64,000 nt of DNA from Silanimonas sp. (lineage in GTDB: Bacteria > Pseudomonadota > Gammaproteobacteria > Xanthomonadales > Xanthomonadaceae). The translations under genes and the position numbers were made by a program. Below the pieces are notes generated by a model, which ran no database searches, was not told the origin of the DNA, and was given only the letters and a program-made list of their open reading frames with translations. Positions 1 through 11,310 of the stretch are shown here, in pieces (the first letter of the stretch is position 1; every line of letters begins with the position of its first letter). Location of the stretch: contig NZ_JAPZSC010000020.1 of assembly GCF_027531545.1 (NCBI RefSeq), positions 89,061 to 153,060 on the forward strand, given 5' to 3'.

Positions 1-1
1 C

Positions 2-313
2 GCCGGCTTGCCGATCGAACGATTGACGATGAGCTCCGACGGCCAGGCCAGCCTGCCGCACTTCGATGCGCAGGGACGGCTGGTCTCGCTTGAGGTCGCG
101 CCGATCGGCAGCCTGCTGTCCAGCGTCCGCGAGGCCGTGGAGCTGCACCGGCTGCCGCTCGCCACCGCGCTCGCCGCGGCCACGTCCTCGCCCGCGGCGG
201 TTTGGGGACTGGCGACGAAGGGCCGCATCGCCCCGGGCATGGATGCCGACCTCGTCCTGCTCGACCGCGACACCTTGGGGCTGCGTTGGACGATGGCCGG
301 CGGCAGGCTCTGA
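2..313 (+). CDS. iadA: C-terminal fragment of isoaspartyl (beta-aspartyl) dipeptidase / amidohydrolase, 5' truncated by window edge
   Basis: SSDGQASLPHFDAQGRLVSLEVAPIGSLLSSVREAV and SSPAAVWGLATKGRIAPGMDADLVLLD are typical of the C-terminal half of IadA-type amidohydrolases. Confidence 0.75.
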   Translation, partial: AGLPIERLTMSSDGQASLPHFDAQGRLVSLEVAPIGSLLSSVREAVELHRLPLATALAAATSSPAAVWGLATKGRIAPGMDADLVLLDRDTLGLRWTMAGGRL

Positions 314-422
314 TTGCCGCCTCGTGCGACGGCCGCTGAACGACGGCGTCGCAACGGGGAACCTTAAGTACGCATTCACTCCGGCGGCGGATGATGGATT
401 GGCCCACCCGGAGACCGCCCCC

Positions 423-1517
423 ATGCTGCGCCGCACCGCGTTCCTTGCCTTGTCGTCGCTGGTCCTGAGCGGCTGCGTCACCTACGAAGTCGTCGAGCGG
501 CGCGTGTACCGCGAGGACGGCAGTTACACGCGCACGTACGATCCCTACGACGACGGTCGCCGCTACGAGGAGCGTTCGTACGATCGCTACGACGATCGCT
601 ACGACGATCGCTACGACCGTGACGGACGGGTCCGGCGCTACGAGTACGACGCGCCGCGCTACGGCGGCTACGACGACGATCCCTACGACCGCTGGTTCTA
701 CGGCTACCGCGGTTACGGCTCGGCGTGGGCGCTCGATCCGTACTTCGGCTACAGCGGTTCGTCGGTGCGCATCGTCTACGGCCATCGCGGCTACCGACCC
801 ACGTGGTACTGGTCCTCGTGGTATTCGCCGTCATGGTCGAACCGGTGGATCTGGTCGCCCTCCTGGAACAGCGGTTACCGGCCGTGGGGCGGCGGCTACT
901 ACCTCCATGGTTACGGTTATAGGTACGGCCGTGGCCGCGGCTACACGCCGTCAAGGCCGCACGTGCCGCGCCCGCAGGAGCCGCGCCCGGTGGAAGCGCG
1001 GCCGATGCCGAAGCCGGCCGTGCGCAGTGTCGGGCCCGACGTCTCGCTCCCGGTGATGACCGGCCCGAGCATTGGCGGCGAAGCGTTGCGCCCCGCGGCG
1101 CGCGAACAACACTGGGAACAACCCGACCAGCCCGCGGCGATGCCGGAGGCCATGCCACGGGCGAAGCCGCAGCCCGTGTTCGTCGACGCGCCGACGCAAG
1201 AGACGCCGATGCCGCGCTTCGAGCGCAAGCCGCACGAGGAACCGCCGCGCTTCGATGAACCCCGCTTCGAACCCCGCGAGGAGCCCCGCTTCGAACCCCG
1301 CGAGGAGCCCCGCTTCGAACCCCGCGAGGAGCCCCGCTTCGAACCCCGCGAGGAGCCCCGCTTCGAACCCCGCGAGGAGCCCCGTTTCGAACCCCGCGAG
1401 GAGCCCCGTTTCGAACCCCGCGAGGAGCCGCGTTTCGAACCCCGCGAGGAGCCCCGCTTCGAGCCGCGCGAGGAACCCCGCGAGGAGCAGCCCGTCGTCG
1501 AGGATCACCTCCAGTAG
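423..1517 (+). CDS. Tyr/Arg-rich low-complexity lipoprotein with C-terminal EEPRFEPR repeats
   Basis: Signal peptide plus lipobox MLRRTAFLALSSLVLSGC; low-complexity RYDDRYDD and repeated EEPRFEPR; ATG at 423 in frame with ORF 66..1517. Confidence 0.75.
   Translation: MLRRTAFLALSSLVLSGCVTYEVVERRVYREDGSYTRTYDPYDDGRRYEERSYDRYDDRYDDRYDRDGRVRRYEYDAPRYGGYDDDPYDRWFYGYRGYGSAWALDPYFGYSGSSVRIVYGHRGYRPTWYWSSWYSPSWSNRWIWSPSWNSGYRPWGGGYYLHGYGYRYGRGRGYTPSRPHVPRPQEPRPVEARPMPKPAVRSVGPDVSLPVMTGPSIGGEALRPAAREQHWEQPDQPAAMPEAMPRAKPQPVFVDAPTQETPMPRFERKPHEEPPRFDEPRFEPREEPRFEPREEPRFEPREEPRFEPREEPRFEPREEPRFEPREEPRFEPREEPRFEPREEPRFEPREEPREEQPVVEDHLQ
1258..1490 (+). repeat. In-frame 24-bp tandem repeat (gaggagccccgcttcgaaccccgc), 9 units
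   Basis: TTCGA recurs every 24 bp at 1266,1290,1314,1338,1362,1386,1410,1434,1458. Confidence 0.95.
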
Positions 1518-1575
1518 TCGACGGCCGGCGCCGCCCTGATATCGTCCGCAGATCGCAGGCTGCGGACGACCGACG

Positions 1576-4500
1576 TTGCCGAACCCTCTCCCGGAAACCG
1601 CCGCCGACCCGGCCTCCGTGACGCCGGGAGCCCGTAGCGTCGACTGGCGCGGGCGCAGCCTCGTCCTGCTTCAGTTCACCCTGCTGGCCTGCATCGCCAA
1701 CAGCCTCGCGATGCAGCTGCCGGGCAGCACCCCGTTCCTCGTCGGGAACATGGCGGCGGTCGCCGTCGCGATGCGCTTCGGACTGCGCATGGGTTTGCCG
1801 GTGGCGCTGGTTGCCAGCGGCATCACGGGGAACCCGCTGTGGGTCTCGCTCGCCGTGCTCGAGTGCATTCTCGTCGCCCGATGGCGGCTGCAGCCATGGA
1901 GCCCGTTCACGCTGTGGTGGCGCGTCTGGCTGCCGCTGTCGCCCGTGGTCGCGTGGATCACCCTGCCCGCCGGCATCAACGATCCCTGGCTCTGGCTGGG
2001 CGGGTTCGCCGTGGTGCTGACGACCGGCGCCACGTCCATCGTCGGTGGCCGCCAGCTCGCCAGCGTCACGCGCTCGAGGCGGCAGCGCGCGGGCCAGCCC
2101 ATGGCCCTGCAGCTTTCCGTCCAGCTCTCCACCCTGATGGCCGCTCCGGCGACAGTCGTCATCGCGATGCTGGTGCAATGGGGACACCAGGTCGACGTGC
2201 AACGCACGGCGCTGTTCATCGACGGCAAGGCCGAACAGCTGGCCGTCGGCACGTCGGAGGAAGTCCGCCGCCACCGCGATGCCGTGGCGCAGGCCGCGCT
2301 TTCCTTGCCCATCCTCGGCGCGCCGACCCTGCTGCGGCAGGTGTCGTCGGTGCACCCCGGATTCCTGTCACTGCTCAGCGCCGACGGCCTCGGCCAGGTC
2401 CAGTACTCGATGCTCCGGGGCGAAGCACCTCGCCAACGCGCCAGCGACGTCTCCGACCGCGCCTACTTCCGCGAAACCGTCGCCCGCGGCGAGCCCACCG
2501 TTTCGCCAGTGTTCCAGGGCCGCGGAATCGGCAGCGACCTGATCGTCGCCGTGGCCGCGCCCGTCCGGGCGAGCGATGGCCGCATCGATGGCGTATTGCA
2601 GGGCTCTCTCTCACTCGGCCAGCTGGTGCTGGAAGAACGCAACCGCCTCGATACCGCGGCCCTGCGCTATGCCGTCAGCGATGCCATCGGGCAGATCGTC
2701 ATGTCCAGCCTCCCCGACCTGCCGGTGAAGACCAGCTCGGTGATCGCCCGCGGGCGCCTTGACGGCCACGCGGCCCAGCCGTGGTGGGCGCAGCGCCTCT
2801 ACGCGGCACCAAGGCTGGTGTTCGATGCCAAGCAACAGTTCCTGGTGGCCGTGCACGACGTCGATGGCATCGCTTGGCAGGTGCGCGTGCTGCAGCCATT
2901 GCGCCCCCTCGAACGCCGGCAGACCCTGCGCTCCCTGCTGGCGGCCCTCCTCGTTCTGGCACTGATCGTCGGACTGCAGCGGCTCGCGCGGCGCTTCGCC
3001 GAGAGCCACGCGCGCGGGCTGGCGCAAGTGGTGGATCGCCTGCGGGGGCTCGACCCCTCGCGGAACGGCTCCCGGTTCGCCGGCGTGATGGAAGCGAGCA
3101 GTGCCGAACTGTCGGAACTCATCCACGATTTCGAGGCGGCCGAGTCGCGGCTGCAAGCGATGCATGCGGCGCTCCGCGACGCCGCCGAACAGCAGCAGGC
3201 GCTGAACCGCGAACTGGAGGCGCGCGTCGAAGAGCGCACCATCGAACTCCGCCAGGCTTTGTCGCGCGCCGAGCATCTGGCCGCGGCGAAATCCAGCTTC
3301 CTCGCCAACATGAGCCACGAGCTGCGGACGCCGTTGGCGGCGATTCTCGGTTACTCGGAACAGGGCCTTCGCGACGAGGCAGGGCCTGGCGAGATGCGTC
3401 GCAGCCTGCAGACGGTCGTGCGCAACGGCCGCCACCTGCTCGAGATCGTCAACGACGTGCTCGATGCCAGCAAGATCGAAGCCGGCCAACTGCGCGTACA
3501 ACAGCAACCGGTCGCGCCGCTGCCGTTGCTGGGCGAGGCCATCGAGCTGCTGCGTCCACGCGCCCTGGAGAAGAACCTGCAGCTCGTGCTCTCGGCCCAC
3601 TGGCCGCTGCCGGCGAAGGTGCTGGCCGACCCGCTGCGCCTGAAGCAGGTGCTGCTGAACCTGCTCAGCAATGCCATCAAGTTCACGCCGCACGGCTTCG
3701 TCGCGGTACGCGTCCGTGCCGACGCCGCCACCCGCCATTGGTCAATCGAAGTCGAGGACACCGGCATCGGGATGGACGCGGCGCAGTGCGAGCGCGTGTT
3801 CCAACGCTTCGAGCAGGCCGACGACTCGACCACCCGGAGCTACGGTGGCACCGGGCTCGGCCTGTACATCTCGCGCCAGCTCGCGCGGCAGATGGGCGGC
3901 GACCTGACGGCCACCAGCACGCCGGGCACCGGCAGCCGGTTCCTGCTGGCACTGCCGATCGGCCTCGATGCGCCCTGGCTCGAAGACGGCGAGGACCTAC
4001 CGGCGACCGAAACACCGCTGCAGCGCGAGACGCCGCGCCTGCGCGGCCGCGTGCTGCTGGCGGACGACGTCGACGACCTGCGCGCGCTGCTGCGCGCCCG
4101 GATCGAGGCCACGGGCGCCGAGGTCATCGAGGCCGTGAACGGTCGCGAGGCCCTGGACCGCCTCGCCGCCGCGGCGCCGGATCTCGTCCTGATGGACATG
4201 CACATGCCGGTGATGGACGGCCGCGACGCGGTGGCGCAGCTCCGCCGCGAGGGCCACGCGATGCCGGTCTACGCCTGCAGTGCCGATGTGATGGAGGACG
4301 ACGTCGCGGCATTCATCGCGCTCGGCTGCAACGGCGCACTCGCCAAGCCGGTCGACATCGATGCGCTGCATGCCGTGCTGGCACGCCACCTGCTGGCGGC
4401 CGACATGACGGCACCGATGGTGCCTGCGCCCTCCCCCATTCCAGTGGCCCCCAGCACCCCGGCGGCGGCGCCCGACCCCCTGGCCGCGGCACTGGCCCAG

Positions 4501-4794
4501 ATCCGCCAGCGCTTCAGCGCCAAGGTGCCCGAGGAGCGCGCGGCCTTGGCCGAAGCCCTCCAGCTCGTTTCGGCAGGCCAAGGCCGGGAGGCCCTCGTGC
4601 AGCTCGCCCATCGCCTCAAGGGCAGCGCCGGCACCTTCGGCTTCGACGAGGTGAGCAGCGCAGCGGGCGCCCTCGAACGAGCGGCCAAGGTCCCCTCGGA
4701 GCCCATCGAGGGGCTCGCGACGACGCTCGACCATGAACTCGCCGCCCTACAATCCGACGGGCCCTCGACCCGTCCGAAGGACGCCCCACCGTGA
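1576..4794 (+). CDS. Hybrid sensor histidine kinase: N-terminal membrane domain, periplasmic Cache-like sensor, HisKA, HATPase, REC, Hpt
   Basis: KSSFLANMSHELRTPL, NLLSNAIKFT, GGTGLGLYISRQLARQMGG, REC LVLMDMHMPVMDG, Hpt LAHRLKGSAGTFGF. Confidence 0.9.
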   Translation: MPNPLPETAADPASVTPGARSVDWRGRSLVLLQFTLLACIANSLAMQLPGSTPFLVGNMAAVAVAMRFGLRMGLPVALVASGITGNPLWVSLAVLECILVARWRLQPWSPFTLWWRVWLPLSPVVAWITLPAGINDPWLWLGGFAVVLTTGATSIVGGRQLASVTRSRRQRAGQPMALQLSVQLSTLMAAPATVVIAMLVQWGHQVDVQRTALFIDGKAEQLAVGTSEEVRRHRDAVAQAALSLPILGAPTLLRQVSSVHPGFLSLLSADGLGQVQYSMLRGEAPRQRASDVSDRAYFRETVARGEPTVSPVFQGRGIGSDLIVAVAAPVRASDGRIDGVLQGSLSLGQLVLEERNRLDTAALRYAVSDAIGQIVMSSLPDLPVKTSSVIARGRLDGHAAQPWWAQRLYAAPRLVFDAKQQFLVAVHDVDGIAWQVRVLQPLRPLERRQTLRSLLAALLVLALIVGLQRLARRFAESHARGLAQVVDRLRGLDPSRNGSRFAGVMEASSAELSELIHDFEAAESRLQAMHAALRDAAEQQQALNRELEARVEERTIELRQALSRAEHLAAAKSSFLANMSHELRTPLAAILGYSEQGLRDEAGPGEMRRSLQTVVRNGRHLLEIVNDVLDASKIEAGQLRVQQQPVAPLPLLGEAIELLRPRALEKNLQLVLSAHWPLPAKVLADPLRLKQVLLNLLSNAIKFTPHGFVAVRVRADAATRHWSIEVEDTGIGMDAAQCERVFQRFEQADDSTTRSYGGTGLGLYISRQLARQMGGDLTATSTPGTGSRFLLALPIGLDAPWLEDGEDLPATETPLQRETPRLRGRVLLADDVDDLRALLRARIEATGAEVIEAVNGREALDRLAAAAPDLVLMDMHMPVMDGRDAVAQLRREGHAMPVYACSADVMEDDVAAFIALGCNGALAKPVDIDALHAVLARHLLAADMTAPMVPAPSPIPVAPSTPAAAPDPLAAALAQIRQRFSAKVPEERAALAEALQLVSAGQGREALVQLAHRLKGSAGTFGFDEVSSAAGALERAAKVPSEPIEGLATTLDHELAALQSDGPSTRPKDAPP

Positions 4795-5186
4795 ACCTGC
4801 GCCCCCTGCAGCACATCCTCTGCGCCGATGACGACGCCGACATGCGGATGATCCTCGAGGTCGCGCTCGGCACCCTGGGCGGCTGGCGGGTCACTCTCGC
4901 CGCCGACGGGGAAGAGGCCATCGCCGCCGCGCGCAGCGACCGGCCCGACCTGATCCTTCTCGACGCCTCGATGGCCGGTGGCATGGGTGGCGCGCAAGCC
5001 CTCGGCGTGCTCCGTTCCGACCCCGAACTGGCCGCGATCCCGGTGGTCTTCGTCACGGGCTTGGCGACGGACGCCGATCGCGCCTCGTTCCAACGCTTCG
5101 GTGCCGTCGACCTGATTGCCAAGCCGTTCGACCCGCTGACCCTCGCGGCGCGCGTGCGGGCCATCTGGCAGGACTTGCCGGGCTAA
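4791..5186 (+). CDS. Stand-alone receiver (REC) domain response regulator
   Basis: CADDDADMRMIL, LILLDASMAGGMGG, VVFVTG, IAKPFDP; overlaps the upstream kinase stop codon. Confidence 0.9.
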   Translation: MNLRPLQHILCADDDADMRMILEVALGTLGGWRVTLAADGEEAIAAARSDRPDLILLDASMAGGMGGAQALGVLRSDPELAAIPVVFVTGLATDADRASFQRFGAVDLIAKPFDPLTLAARVRAIWQDLPG

Positions 5187-5201
5187 GCCCGGATTCCGGG
5201 C

Positions 5202-5237
5202 AAAAAAAAGCCAGGAGCTCCCCCCGGAACTCCTGGC
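5202..5237 (-). terminator. Intrinsic terminator-like hairpin with A-tract (T-tract on minus strand) between convergent genes
   Basis: aaaaaaaa GCCAGGAGcTCC cccc GGAaCTCCTGGC; 12-bp stem with one mismatch. Confidence 0.75.
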
Positions 5238-5418
5238 TTGTGTTCCGGCCCTCCTGGCTGCGACGCTCTCGCGCGGCTGCCACGCCCCCCGGCGCTGGAA
5301 TATGGCTGGAACATTTCCATGATGCCTCAACCACAACGATTGCGCATCATGAATTTGTCAATCGGCGTCAAACCGTGCCGGCCATCCCACCCCGGGCCGG
5401 GCGGCGCCGGGGGCCGAA

Positions 5419-8034
5419 CTAGCGGCCGCCGCCGGGCAGCACGAAGCGCGAGGCGATTTCCGAAAGCTGGTGGGCCTGGTCGCTCATGGACTGCGCCGAG
5501 GCGGCCATCTCCTCCACGAGGGCGGAGTTGGCCTGCGTCGACTGGTCCATCTGGGTGACGGCGTTGTTGACCTCGCCGAGCCCCTTGGCCTGCTCGATGC
5601 TCGCTGCGGTGATCTCGCCGATGATGTCGGCCACCTTCTGCGACGAGCCGACGATCTCGCTCATGGTGCGACCAGCGCGCTGGGCGACGTTGGCACCTTC
5701 GGCGATCTTGGTCACCGATTCGTTGATGAGCTGGGCGATCTCCTTCGCGGCGGTCGCGGAGCGCTGCGCCAGCGCGCGCACCTCGGCGGCGACCACGGCG
5801 AAGCCACGGCCCTGCTCGCCAGCGCGTGCGGCTTCGACGGCGGCGTTCAGCGCGAGGATGTTGGTCTGGAAGGCGATCCCGTCGATGGTGGTGGTGATGT
5901 CCGCCATGCGCCGCGAGCTGTCCTCGATGTCGCGCATCACGCGCACCACGGCCTCGACGGTCTGGCCGCCGTCGCCGGCCACTTCGGCGGCGCGCGTCGC
6001 GATCTGCTTGGCCTGCTGCGCGTGCTCGGCGCTCTGCTTGATCGTCGCCGTCATCTCCTCCATCGCCGCGGCGGTCTCTTCGATGCTGGCCGCGGCCTGC
6101 TCGGTGCGCTTGGAGAGATCCATGTTGCCGGAGGCGATCTCGGCCGCCGCATCGTTGATGGCGCCGACGGCCTGCTGCACCTCCCCGATCGCTTGGGCGA
6201 GGGCTTCAGCGGTGGCGTTGGCGTTGCTGTTGAGCTCGCCGAAGCTGCCCATCATCTGGGCGGTCGAACGCACGGTGAGGTTGCCCTCGGCGAGGGCGGC
6301 CATGGTGCGCTGCACCTCGTCGATAGCCTGCGCCGTGAGGTCCATCAGCGAGTTGAAGATGCGGCCCAGTTCGGCGTAGCGCTCCTCGCCGGTATTGACT
6401 TCGACACGCGCGGTGAGGATGCCGGCGGCGGCCTTCTGGGCCGCGTTGCGAAGCTGGTGGCGGAAGTTCGTGTCCGCGGTGCGGTCCTGCCACTCCACAG
6501 CAGTACCGATGCGCTGCCCATCGACATCGAACACCGGGGTCGCCGCCAGGTCGAAATGCATTGCGCCGAGCGAAAGGCGGGCGCGGTGCGTGGCCTTCAG
6601 GCCGACGATCAGATTGCGCTGCTGCCCGGGTTCGCCATCGAACGGGTCGAAGGCGCTTCCCATCACCCGGTCGGCGCGGAACTCGGGCTGGCGCTCGCGA
6701 ACCACCGCTTCGCCGTCCCTGAGCACCTTGGCGACCGCCGGATTCATGTAGACGATCTTCCCGCCGGCGTCGGCAATCATCATGCCGCTGGTGGCCACGT
6801 CGAGCGCACTGCGCACGCGGGCGTTCTCGGTGGCGATCTCGCGCTCGCGCTCGATCTGCTCCCACAGCTTGGCCTGCATGGTGTTGAGGGCGCGCAGCAG
6901 GTCGCCCAGCTCGTCCTCCGACTGGATCTCGATCGGGTTGTCGAGCTGCAGGTTGGCGATGCGGCCCGCCACCTTGACGCTGTAGGCCACCGAGCGGGTC
7001 ACCGCCGCGGCGATGCGCCAGAGGATCAGGGCCATCAGGCCCAGCAGCGCGACCAGCGACACCGACGTGAGCGCGAGGCTGCGCTTCGCATTCGCGAGGT
7101 TCTCCGTCGAGAGCGCCTCCATGTCCTTGGCCGCCAGGGCCACGAAGGCCCGCTGGGCCTCCATCGCCGCGGAGAACTGCTCGAAGTACGCCACCACATC
7201 GGCCGGCGGCGGCGCACCGTCCAGCTGCGCCTGCAGGGCCTCGCGGGCGGCGGCGCGGCGCGCTTCGACGTCCGCTTCGGCGGGCTCGTAACGGGCGGCG
7301 AGGTCCGTTCGCTGCGCGAGCACTTTGGCGAGCTCGCGATCGTTCACCGCCATCGCGCCGTCTTCCAGCGCCAGCAGCGAATGCAGGCGGCCCGCGAGCA
7401 CCGGATCGGCGTTGCCGCCCATCGCATGGTGCATCGCACGGGTACGCATCTGGCCCTGCAGCTCCAGCACGTGCGGCGCGGTGACCGCAACGAGGTTCTG
7501 CAGGTGGTAGATGTCGACGAAAGGCGTGTAGGTGTAGGCGGACTCGTCGTGCAACACATCGAGCACCGCGTAATAGCGGGCGATCAGCGCGGTGAACTGC
7601 TCGAACGAGGCATTCGTGTCGAGACCACTGCTGGCGATCGCCTCGCGCAGGGCCGTTTCGTCGGCCGCAAGCGCTTCGAGGCCGGCCTGCGTGCCGGCGA
7701 AGCGGCCATCCGCTTCGCCCAGATGCTTCACCAGCGCCTCGCGCTGGGTCGTCGCCTTGCCCAGCGCCGCGTCGAGTGCCGCCTGCTGGTCGGCGAAACC
7801 GGCCAGCACCAGGGCGTGCCGGCCACGGGCTTCCTGCAGGGCCACCAGCACATCGAGCATTTCGACCAGCGGCCGGGCGCCGGCCACCTCGGATTCACTG
7901 ATGTCGACGGCCGCCGACGTGCTGCGAATGTAGAGGCCAGCGGGAATGCCCGCGGCGATCAGGGCGAGCAGCGCGATCAACTGGAACTTCCGGGCGACCG
8001 AAAGCCGGCCAAGCATCGACGTCAACGACAGCAT
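5419..8034 (-). CDS. Methyl-accepting chemotaxis protein with PAS and HAMP
   Basis: [23 protein letters not shown] start; MCP hairpin [50 protein letters not shown]. Confidence 0.92.
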   Translation of the reverse strand: MLSLTSMLGRLSVARKFQLIALLALIAAGIPAGLYIRSTSAAVDISESEVAGARPLVEMLDVLVALQEARGRHALVLAGFADQQAALDAALGKATTQREALVKHLGEADGRFAGTQAGLEALAADETALREAIASSGLDTNASFEQFTALIARYYAVLDVLHDESAYTYTPFVDIYHLQNLVAVTAPHVLELQGQMRTRAMHHAMGGNADPVLAGRLHSLLALEDGAMAVNDRELAKVLAQRTDLAARYEPAEADVEARRAAAREALQAQLDGAPPPADVVAYFEQFSAAMEAQRAFVALAAKDMEALSTENLANAKRSLALTSVSLVALLGLMALILWRIAAAVTRSVAYSVKVAGRIANLQLDNPIEIQSEDELGDLLRALNTMQAKLWEQIEREREIATENARVRSALDVATSGMMIADAGGKIVYMNPAVAKVLRDGEAVVRERQPEFRADRVMGSAFDPFDGEPGQQRNLIVGLKATHRARLSLGAMHFDLAATPVFDVDGQRIGTAVEWQDRTADTNFRHQLRNAAQKAAAGILTARVEVNTGEERYAELGRIFNSLMDLTAQAIDEVQRTMAALAEGNLTVRSTAQMMGSFGELNSNANATAEALAQAIGEVQQAVGAINDAAAEIASGNMDLSKRTEQAAASIEETAAAMEEMTATIKQSAEHAQQAKQIATRAAEVAGDGGQTVEAVVRVMRDIEDSSRRMADITTTIDGIAFQTNILALNAAVEAARAGEQGRGFAVVAAEVRALAQRSATAAKEIAQLINESVTKIAEGANVAQRAGRTMSEIVGSSQKVADIIGEITAASIEQAKGLGEVNNAVTQMDQSTQANSALVEEMAASAQSMSDQAHQLSEIASRFVLPGGGR

Positions 8035-8194
8035 CGCGATTCCCCCCTGATGGACCGCCCAGCCCCGACGGCTGCGGTCCCGAGCATAAATCGATTGCCG
8101 AAGCCAGCAAGGCGTCGGCGATCTCGTTTTCACAGTTGTTGATGCCGCCCTTGATGCGATCGCCACGCCGTTACCGGCGTGGTGATTGAGTTCC

Positions 8195-10672
8195 TCAGAA
8201 CTCGGTCCATTCGCCCTCGGACGCGCCGTCCGACTTGCCCCGCGAAGCCCCCGGTTTCGGCGTTTCGACGCGCGCCGCCGGACGCGCCGCCGGCTTTGCG
8301 GCGGCCTTCGGCGCGGGTGCTGCGGAAGCGGGCTTGGCCGGAGCGCGCGGTGCCGGGCTGGTGGCGCGCATGTTGCGCGTGCCGCCAGTGGACGGCGCGG
8401 CCATGGCGCTGCCGGCGGAGCGAGCCGACGAGCCCGCTGCGGCGGCCGGCGCGGCCGTGTCGGCGATCTTGAAGCGGCCCACGGCTTCGGCGAGCTGCTG
8501 GGCCTGGTCTTCCATCGAACGCGCGGCGGCGGTGGCTTCTTCAACCAACGCGGCGTTCTGCTGCGTGGTCTCGTCCATCTGCGTGATGGTCTGGTTGACC
8601 TGCTCGATGCCGGTGCTCTGCTCGGCCGAGGCCGCGCTGATCTCGGCCATGATGTCGGTGACGCGCTTCACCGAGCCGACGATCTCGGCCATGGTGGCGC
8701 CGGCCTGCTGCACGAGCCGCGAGCCCTCGCCGACGGTTTCCACCGAGGCTTCGATCAGCTCCTTGATCTCCTTCGCCGCCTGCGCCGAACGCCCGGCGAG
8801 GCTGCGGACCTCGCTCGCGACGACCGCGAAGCCGCGGCCCTGCTCGCCGGCACGCGCGGCTTCCACCGCGGCGTTCAGCGCGAGGATGTTGGTCTGGAAG
8901 GCGATGCCATCGATGGTGCTGATGATGTCGGCGACGCGCTTCGACGAATCCTCGATCTCGCGCATCGTGGTGACGACCTTGCCCACCACTTCGCCGCCCT
9001 GCTCGGCGACGCCGGCGGCGCCGCTGGCGAGCTGGTTGGCCTGGCGCGCGGAGTCGGCGTTCTGCTTCACCGTCGCGGTGAGCTCTTCCATCGAGGCGGC
9101 GGTCTCCTCGAGGTTGGCCGCCTGCTGCTCGGTGCGCGCGGAGAGGTCCTGGTTGCCGGCGGCGATCTCGGAGGCCGCGGTGTTGATCTGGCCGGCCGCC
9201 ATCTGGATCTGCCCGATCAGCGAACGCAGCTGGGTGACGCTGCCCTCGATGCTGTCGCGGATCTCGGCGAACTGGCCCTCGTAGTGGCCGTCCATCCTTG
9301 CCGTCAGGTCGCCCTGCGCGACGAGGCCCATCACGCGACCGATCTCGGTGAGGGTGCCGCGGGTGCCGGCGAAACCGGCATTCAGGGCAGTCGCGAGCGT
9401 CAGGAAGAAGCCGCTCTTGCCCTCTTCGGCGATGGCCTTCGAGAAGTCGCCGCGGGCCGTGGCCTGCACCACGCCCTGCACTTCGGCTTCGACCGAAACT
9501 TCGTCGGTGCGGTCGCGCCAGTCGACGAGGGTGCCAAGGCGCTCGCCCTCGGCGTTGCGGATCGGCGTGGCGCTGAGCTGGAAGATGCGGCCGACGAATT
9601 CGCGCTCGACCACGTGGGTGTCGGTGATGGACGCGAGTGCATCGGCAGCGAGCACGTCGATGCCGGTCAGCTCGCCGAGCGAGGAACCGACGAGGTTCGC
9701 GGCGGTGAAGCCCGGCGAGCGCTGGGCGATGCGCTCCTCGAGGTCGGCAAAGCGGTGCGAGAGCGAGCCATTGGCGTAGATCACCTGCCCGCCGTCATCG
9801 GCGATCAACACCGCGGCGCTGGCACTGTCCAAGGCGTTCTTGATGCGCAGGTTGGCCTCGGCCACGAGGCGGTCGGCCTCGATGCGGCCATTGAGGTCGT
9901 TCTGCATGCGATTCAGCGCCGCGAACAGGTCGCCGATCTCGTCCTTGCGCTTGGTGTCGATGACGTTGTCGAGCTTGCCGCCGGCCACGGCGTTCGCGAT
10001 GGTCACGGCCGAGTTGACGCCCTTCGAGATGGCGCGGGCGATCAGCAGGGCCAGCACGACGGCCAGCACGATGGCGACCAGCAGGCTGGTCCAGATCACG
10101 CCCTCCGCGGTCTCGTAGGCCTCTTCCGCGCCGGTGCGCGCAGCGGTGGAGCCCTGCAAGCCGTAGTCGACGCGCTCCTGGATCAGCGTGGCGACTTCCT
10201 CGTACTTGGCGCGGTTGTCGGCGAGGAACATGTCCAAGGCCTCGTCGACGAAGCCCATGTCATAGGCCGAGGTGACTTCGCCGGTGTTGGCCACGTAGGC
10301 CTCCCAGGCCGCCTTGATCGCAGCGACCTTGGCCTTGTCTTCCTCGTTGATGGCGGTGGATTCCAGCGAAACCAGCAGATCCTCGAAGTTGAACTTGTGA
10401 TTCTCGATCTCACCGCGCGCCGACTCCTTGGCCTCCTCGGAGGTGCGCAGCACGAGTCGGAAGTTCTGCAGGCGGTAGGCCGCAGCTTCCGACTTGAGGT
10501 CCTGCGAGGTCGTCAGTTCGACCATCCAGCGCTGGGAGATCTCGGTCGTGGCGTCGTTGAGCGTATTGAGCCCGCGGAAGGCGCTGACGGCCAACACGAT
10601 GATGAGAACGACGACCACGCCGAAGGCGAGCAGCAGTTTCGGGGCGATCTTGAGGTTGCGCAGCCAGTCCAT
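8195..10672 (-). CDS. Methyl-accepting chemotaxis protein with PAS-like and HAMP domains
   Basis: [23 protein letters not shown] start; [54 protein letters not shown]. Confidence 0.92.
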   Translation of the reverse strand: MDWLRNLKIAPKLLLAFGVVVVLIIVLAVSAFRGLNTLNDATTEISQRWMVELTTSQDLKSEAAAYRLQNFRLVLRTSEEAKESARGEIENHKFNFEDLLVSLESTAINEEDKAKVAAIKAAWEAYVANTGEVTSAYDMGFVDEALDMFLADNRAKYEEVATLIQERVDYGLQGSTAARTGAEEAYETAEGVIWTSLLVAIVLAVVLALLIARAISKGVNSAVTIANAVAGGKLDNVIDTKRKDEIGDLFAALNRMQNDLNGRIEADRLVAEANLRIKNALDSASAAVLIADDGGQVIYANGSLSHRFADLEERIAQRSPGFTAANLVGSSLGELTGIDVLAADALASITDTHVVEREFVGRIFQLSATPIRNAEGERLGTLVDWRDRTDEVSVEAEVQGVVQATARGDFSKAIAEEGKSGFFLTLATALNAGFAGTRGTLTEIGRVMGLVAQGDLTARMDGHYEGQFAEIRDSIEGSVTQLRSLIGQIQMAAGQINTAASEIAAGNQDLSARTEQQAANLEETAASMEELTATVKQNADSARQANQLASGAAGVAEQGGEVVGKVVTTMREIEDSSKRVADIISTIDGIAFQTNILALNAAVEAARAGEQGRGFAVVASEVRSLAGRSAQAAKEIKELIEASVETVGEGSRLVQQAGATMAEIVGSVKRVTDIMAEISAASAEQSTGIEQVNQTITQMDETTQQNAALVEEATAAARSMEDQAQQLAEAVGRFKIADTAAPAAAAGSSARSAGSAMAAPSTGGTRNMRATSPAPRAPAKPASAAPAPKAAAKPAARPAARVETPKPGASRGKSDGASEGEWTEF

Positions 10673-10729
10673 TCGGAATCCTTGCACTCGAATGTGGCCC
10701 CCGGCCCGGAAGGGTCGGAGGAAAACGGA

Positions 10730-11122
10730 TTACTTGACCTTGAGGTTGCGCGCGCCGCGCACGACGATCTCGGGGCGGCCATTCGATGTGCGGATCTCGC
10801 CGGTGACACAAACCGTCTTGCCGGTCAGCGTGTCGGGTGCCGGATTGAAATCGCCGCGATCGCGACCCCAGATGCGGGCCGAGAACTTGTGGCCGGGGAA
10901 GTTGCCGCCCATGAAGAGGAAGGTCGGCTGGCCTTCGGCATTCTCGGCAAAGCGGGCGCCGTCGACGACGCCACACACCGTGCCTTCCTTGCCAACGAAC
11001 TGGGCGGCCTGCACGACGGGGATCTCACCGCGGATGCGGTTGCTGCCGGCCTGGGCCATGGCGGAAGGACTGGACGTCGCGCAGAACCACACGACGCAAA
11101 ACGCAGCGACACCGGAACGCAT
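10730..11122 (-). CDS. Secreted OB-fold nucleic-acid-binding-like protein (copy 1)
   Basis: Signal peptide; VGKEGTVCGVVDGARFAENAEGQPTFLFMGGNFPGHKFSARIWGRDRGDF; near-identical to 11311..11700. Confidence 0.75.
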   Translation of the reverse strand: MRSGVAAFCVVWFCATSSPSAMAQAGSNRIRGEIPVVQAAQFVGKEGTVCGVVDGARFAENAEGQPTFLFMGGNFPGHKFSARIWGRDRGDFNPAPDTLTGKTVCVTGEIRTSNGRPEIVVRGARNLKVK

Positions 11123-11310
11123 GCTCACGAAGCACCCCCTGGTCGATTCGCCGGGACGGACCCGGACGGTCAATGCATGATGAACCTATCCAAGCCGTGA
11201 TCGGCGGCGCCCGGACAGGCTTGAACGCGAATTGACGATTCCCCTCTTGGGGGATCGTGGCACAGCGCACGACGCGCCGCGAGGGGCACGTCGCCCTTCG
11301 GCCGATTCCG

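Noticed and set aside
1258-1490. CRISPR-like repetition
   Set aside because: Contiguous 24-bp tandem units with no spacers, inside a coding frame
478-2355. 625-aa minus-strand ORF across the repeat lipoprotein
   Set aside because: Arg/Ala/Gly-rich antisense artefact; the 24-bp repeat keeps all frames open
5470-11200. Very long antisense ORFs opposite the two MCP genes (890 and 1004 aa)
   Set aside because: Low-complexity H/R/G/L-rich translations expected from antisense frames of high-GC coding DNA; the sense strand carries textbook MCP motifs
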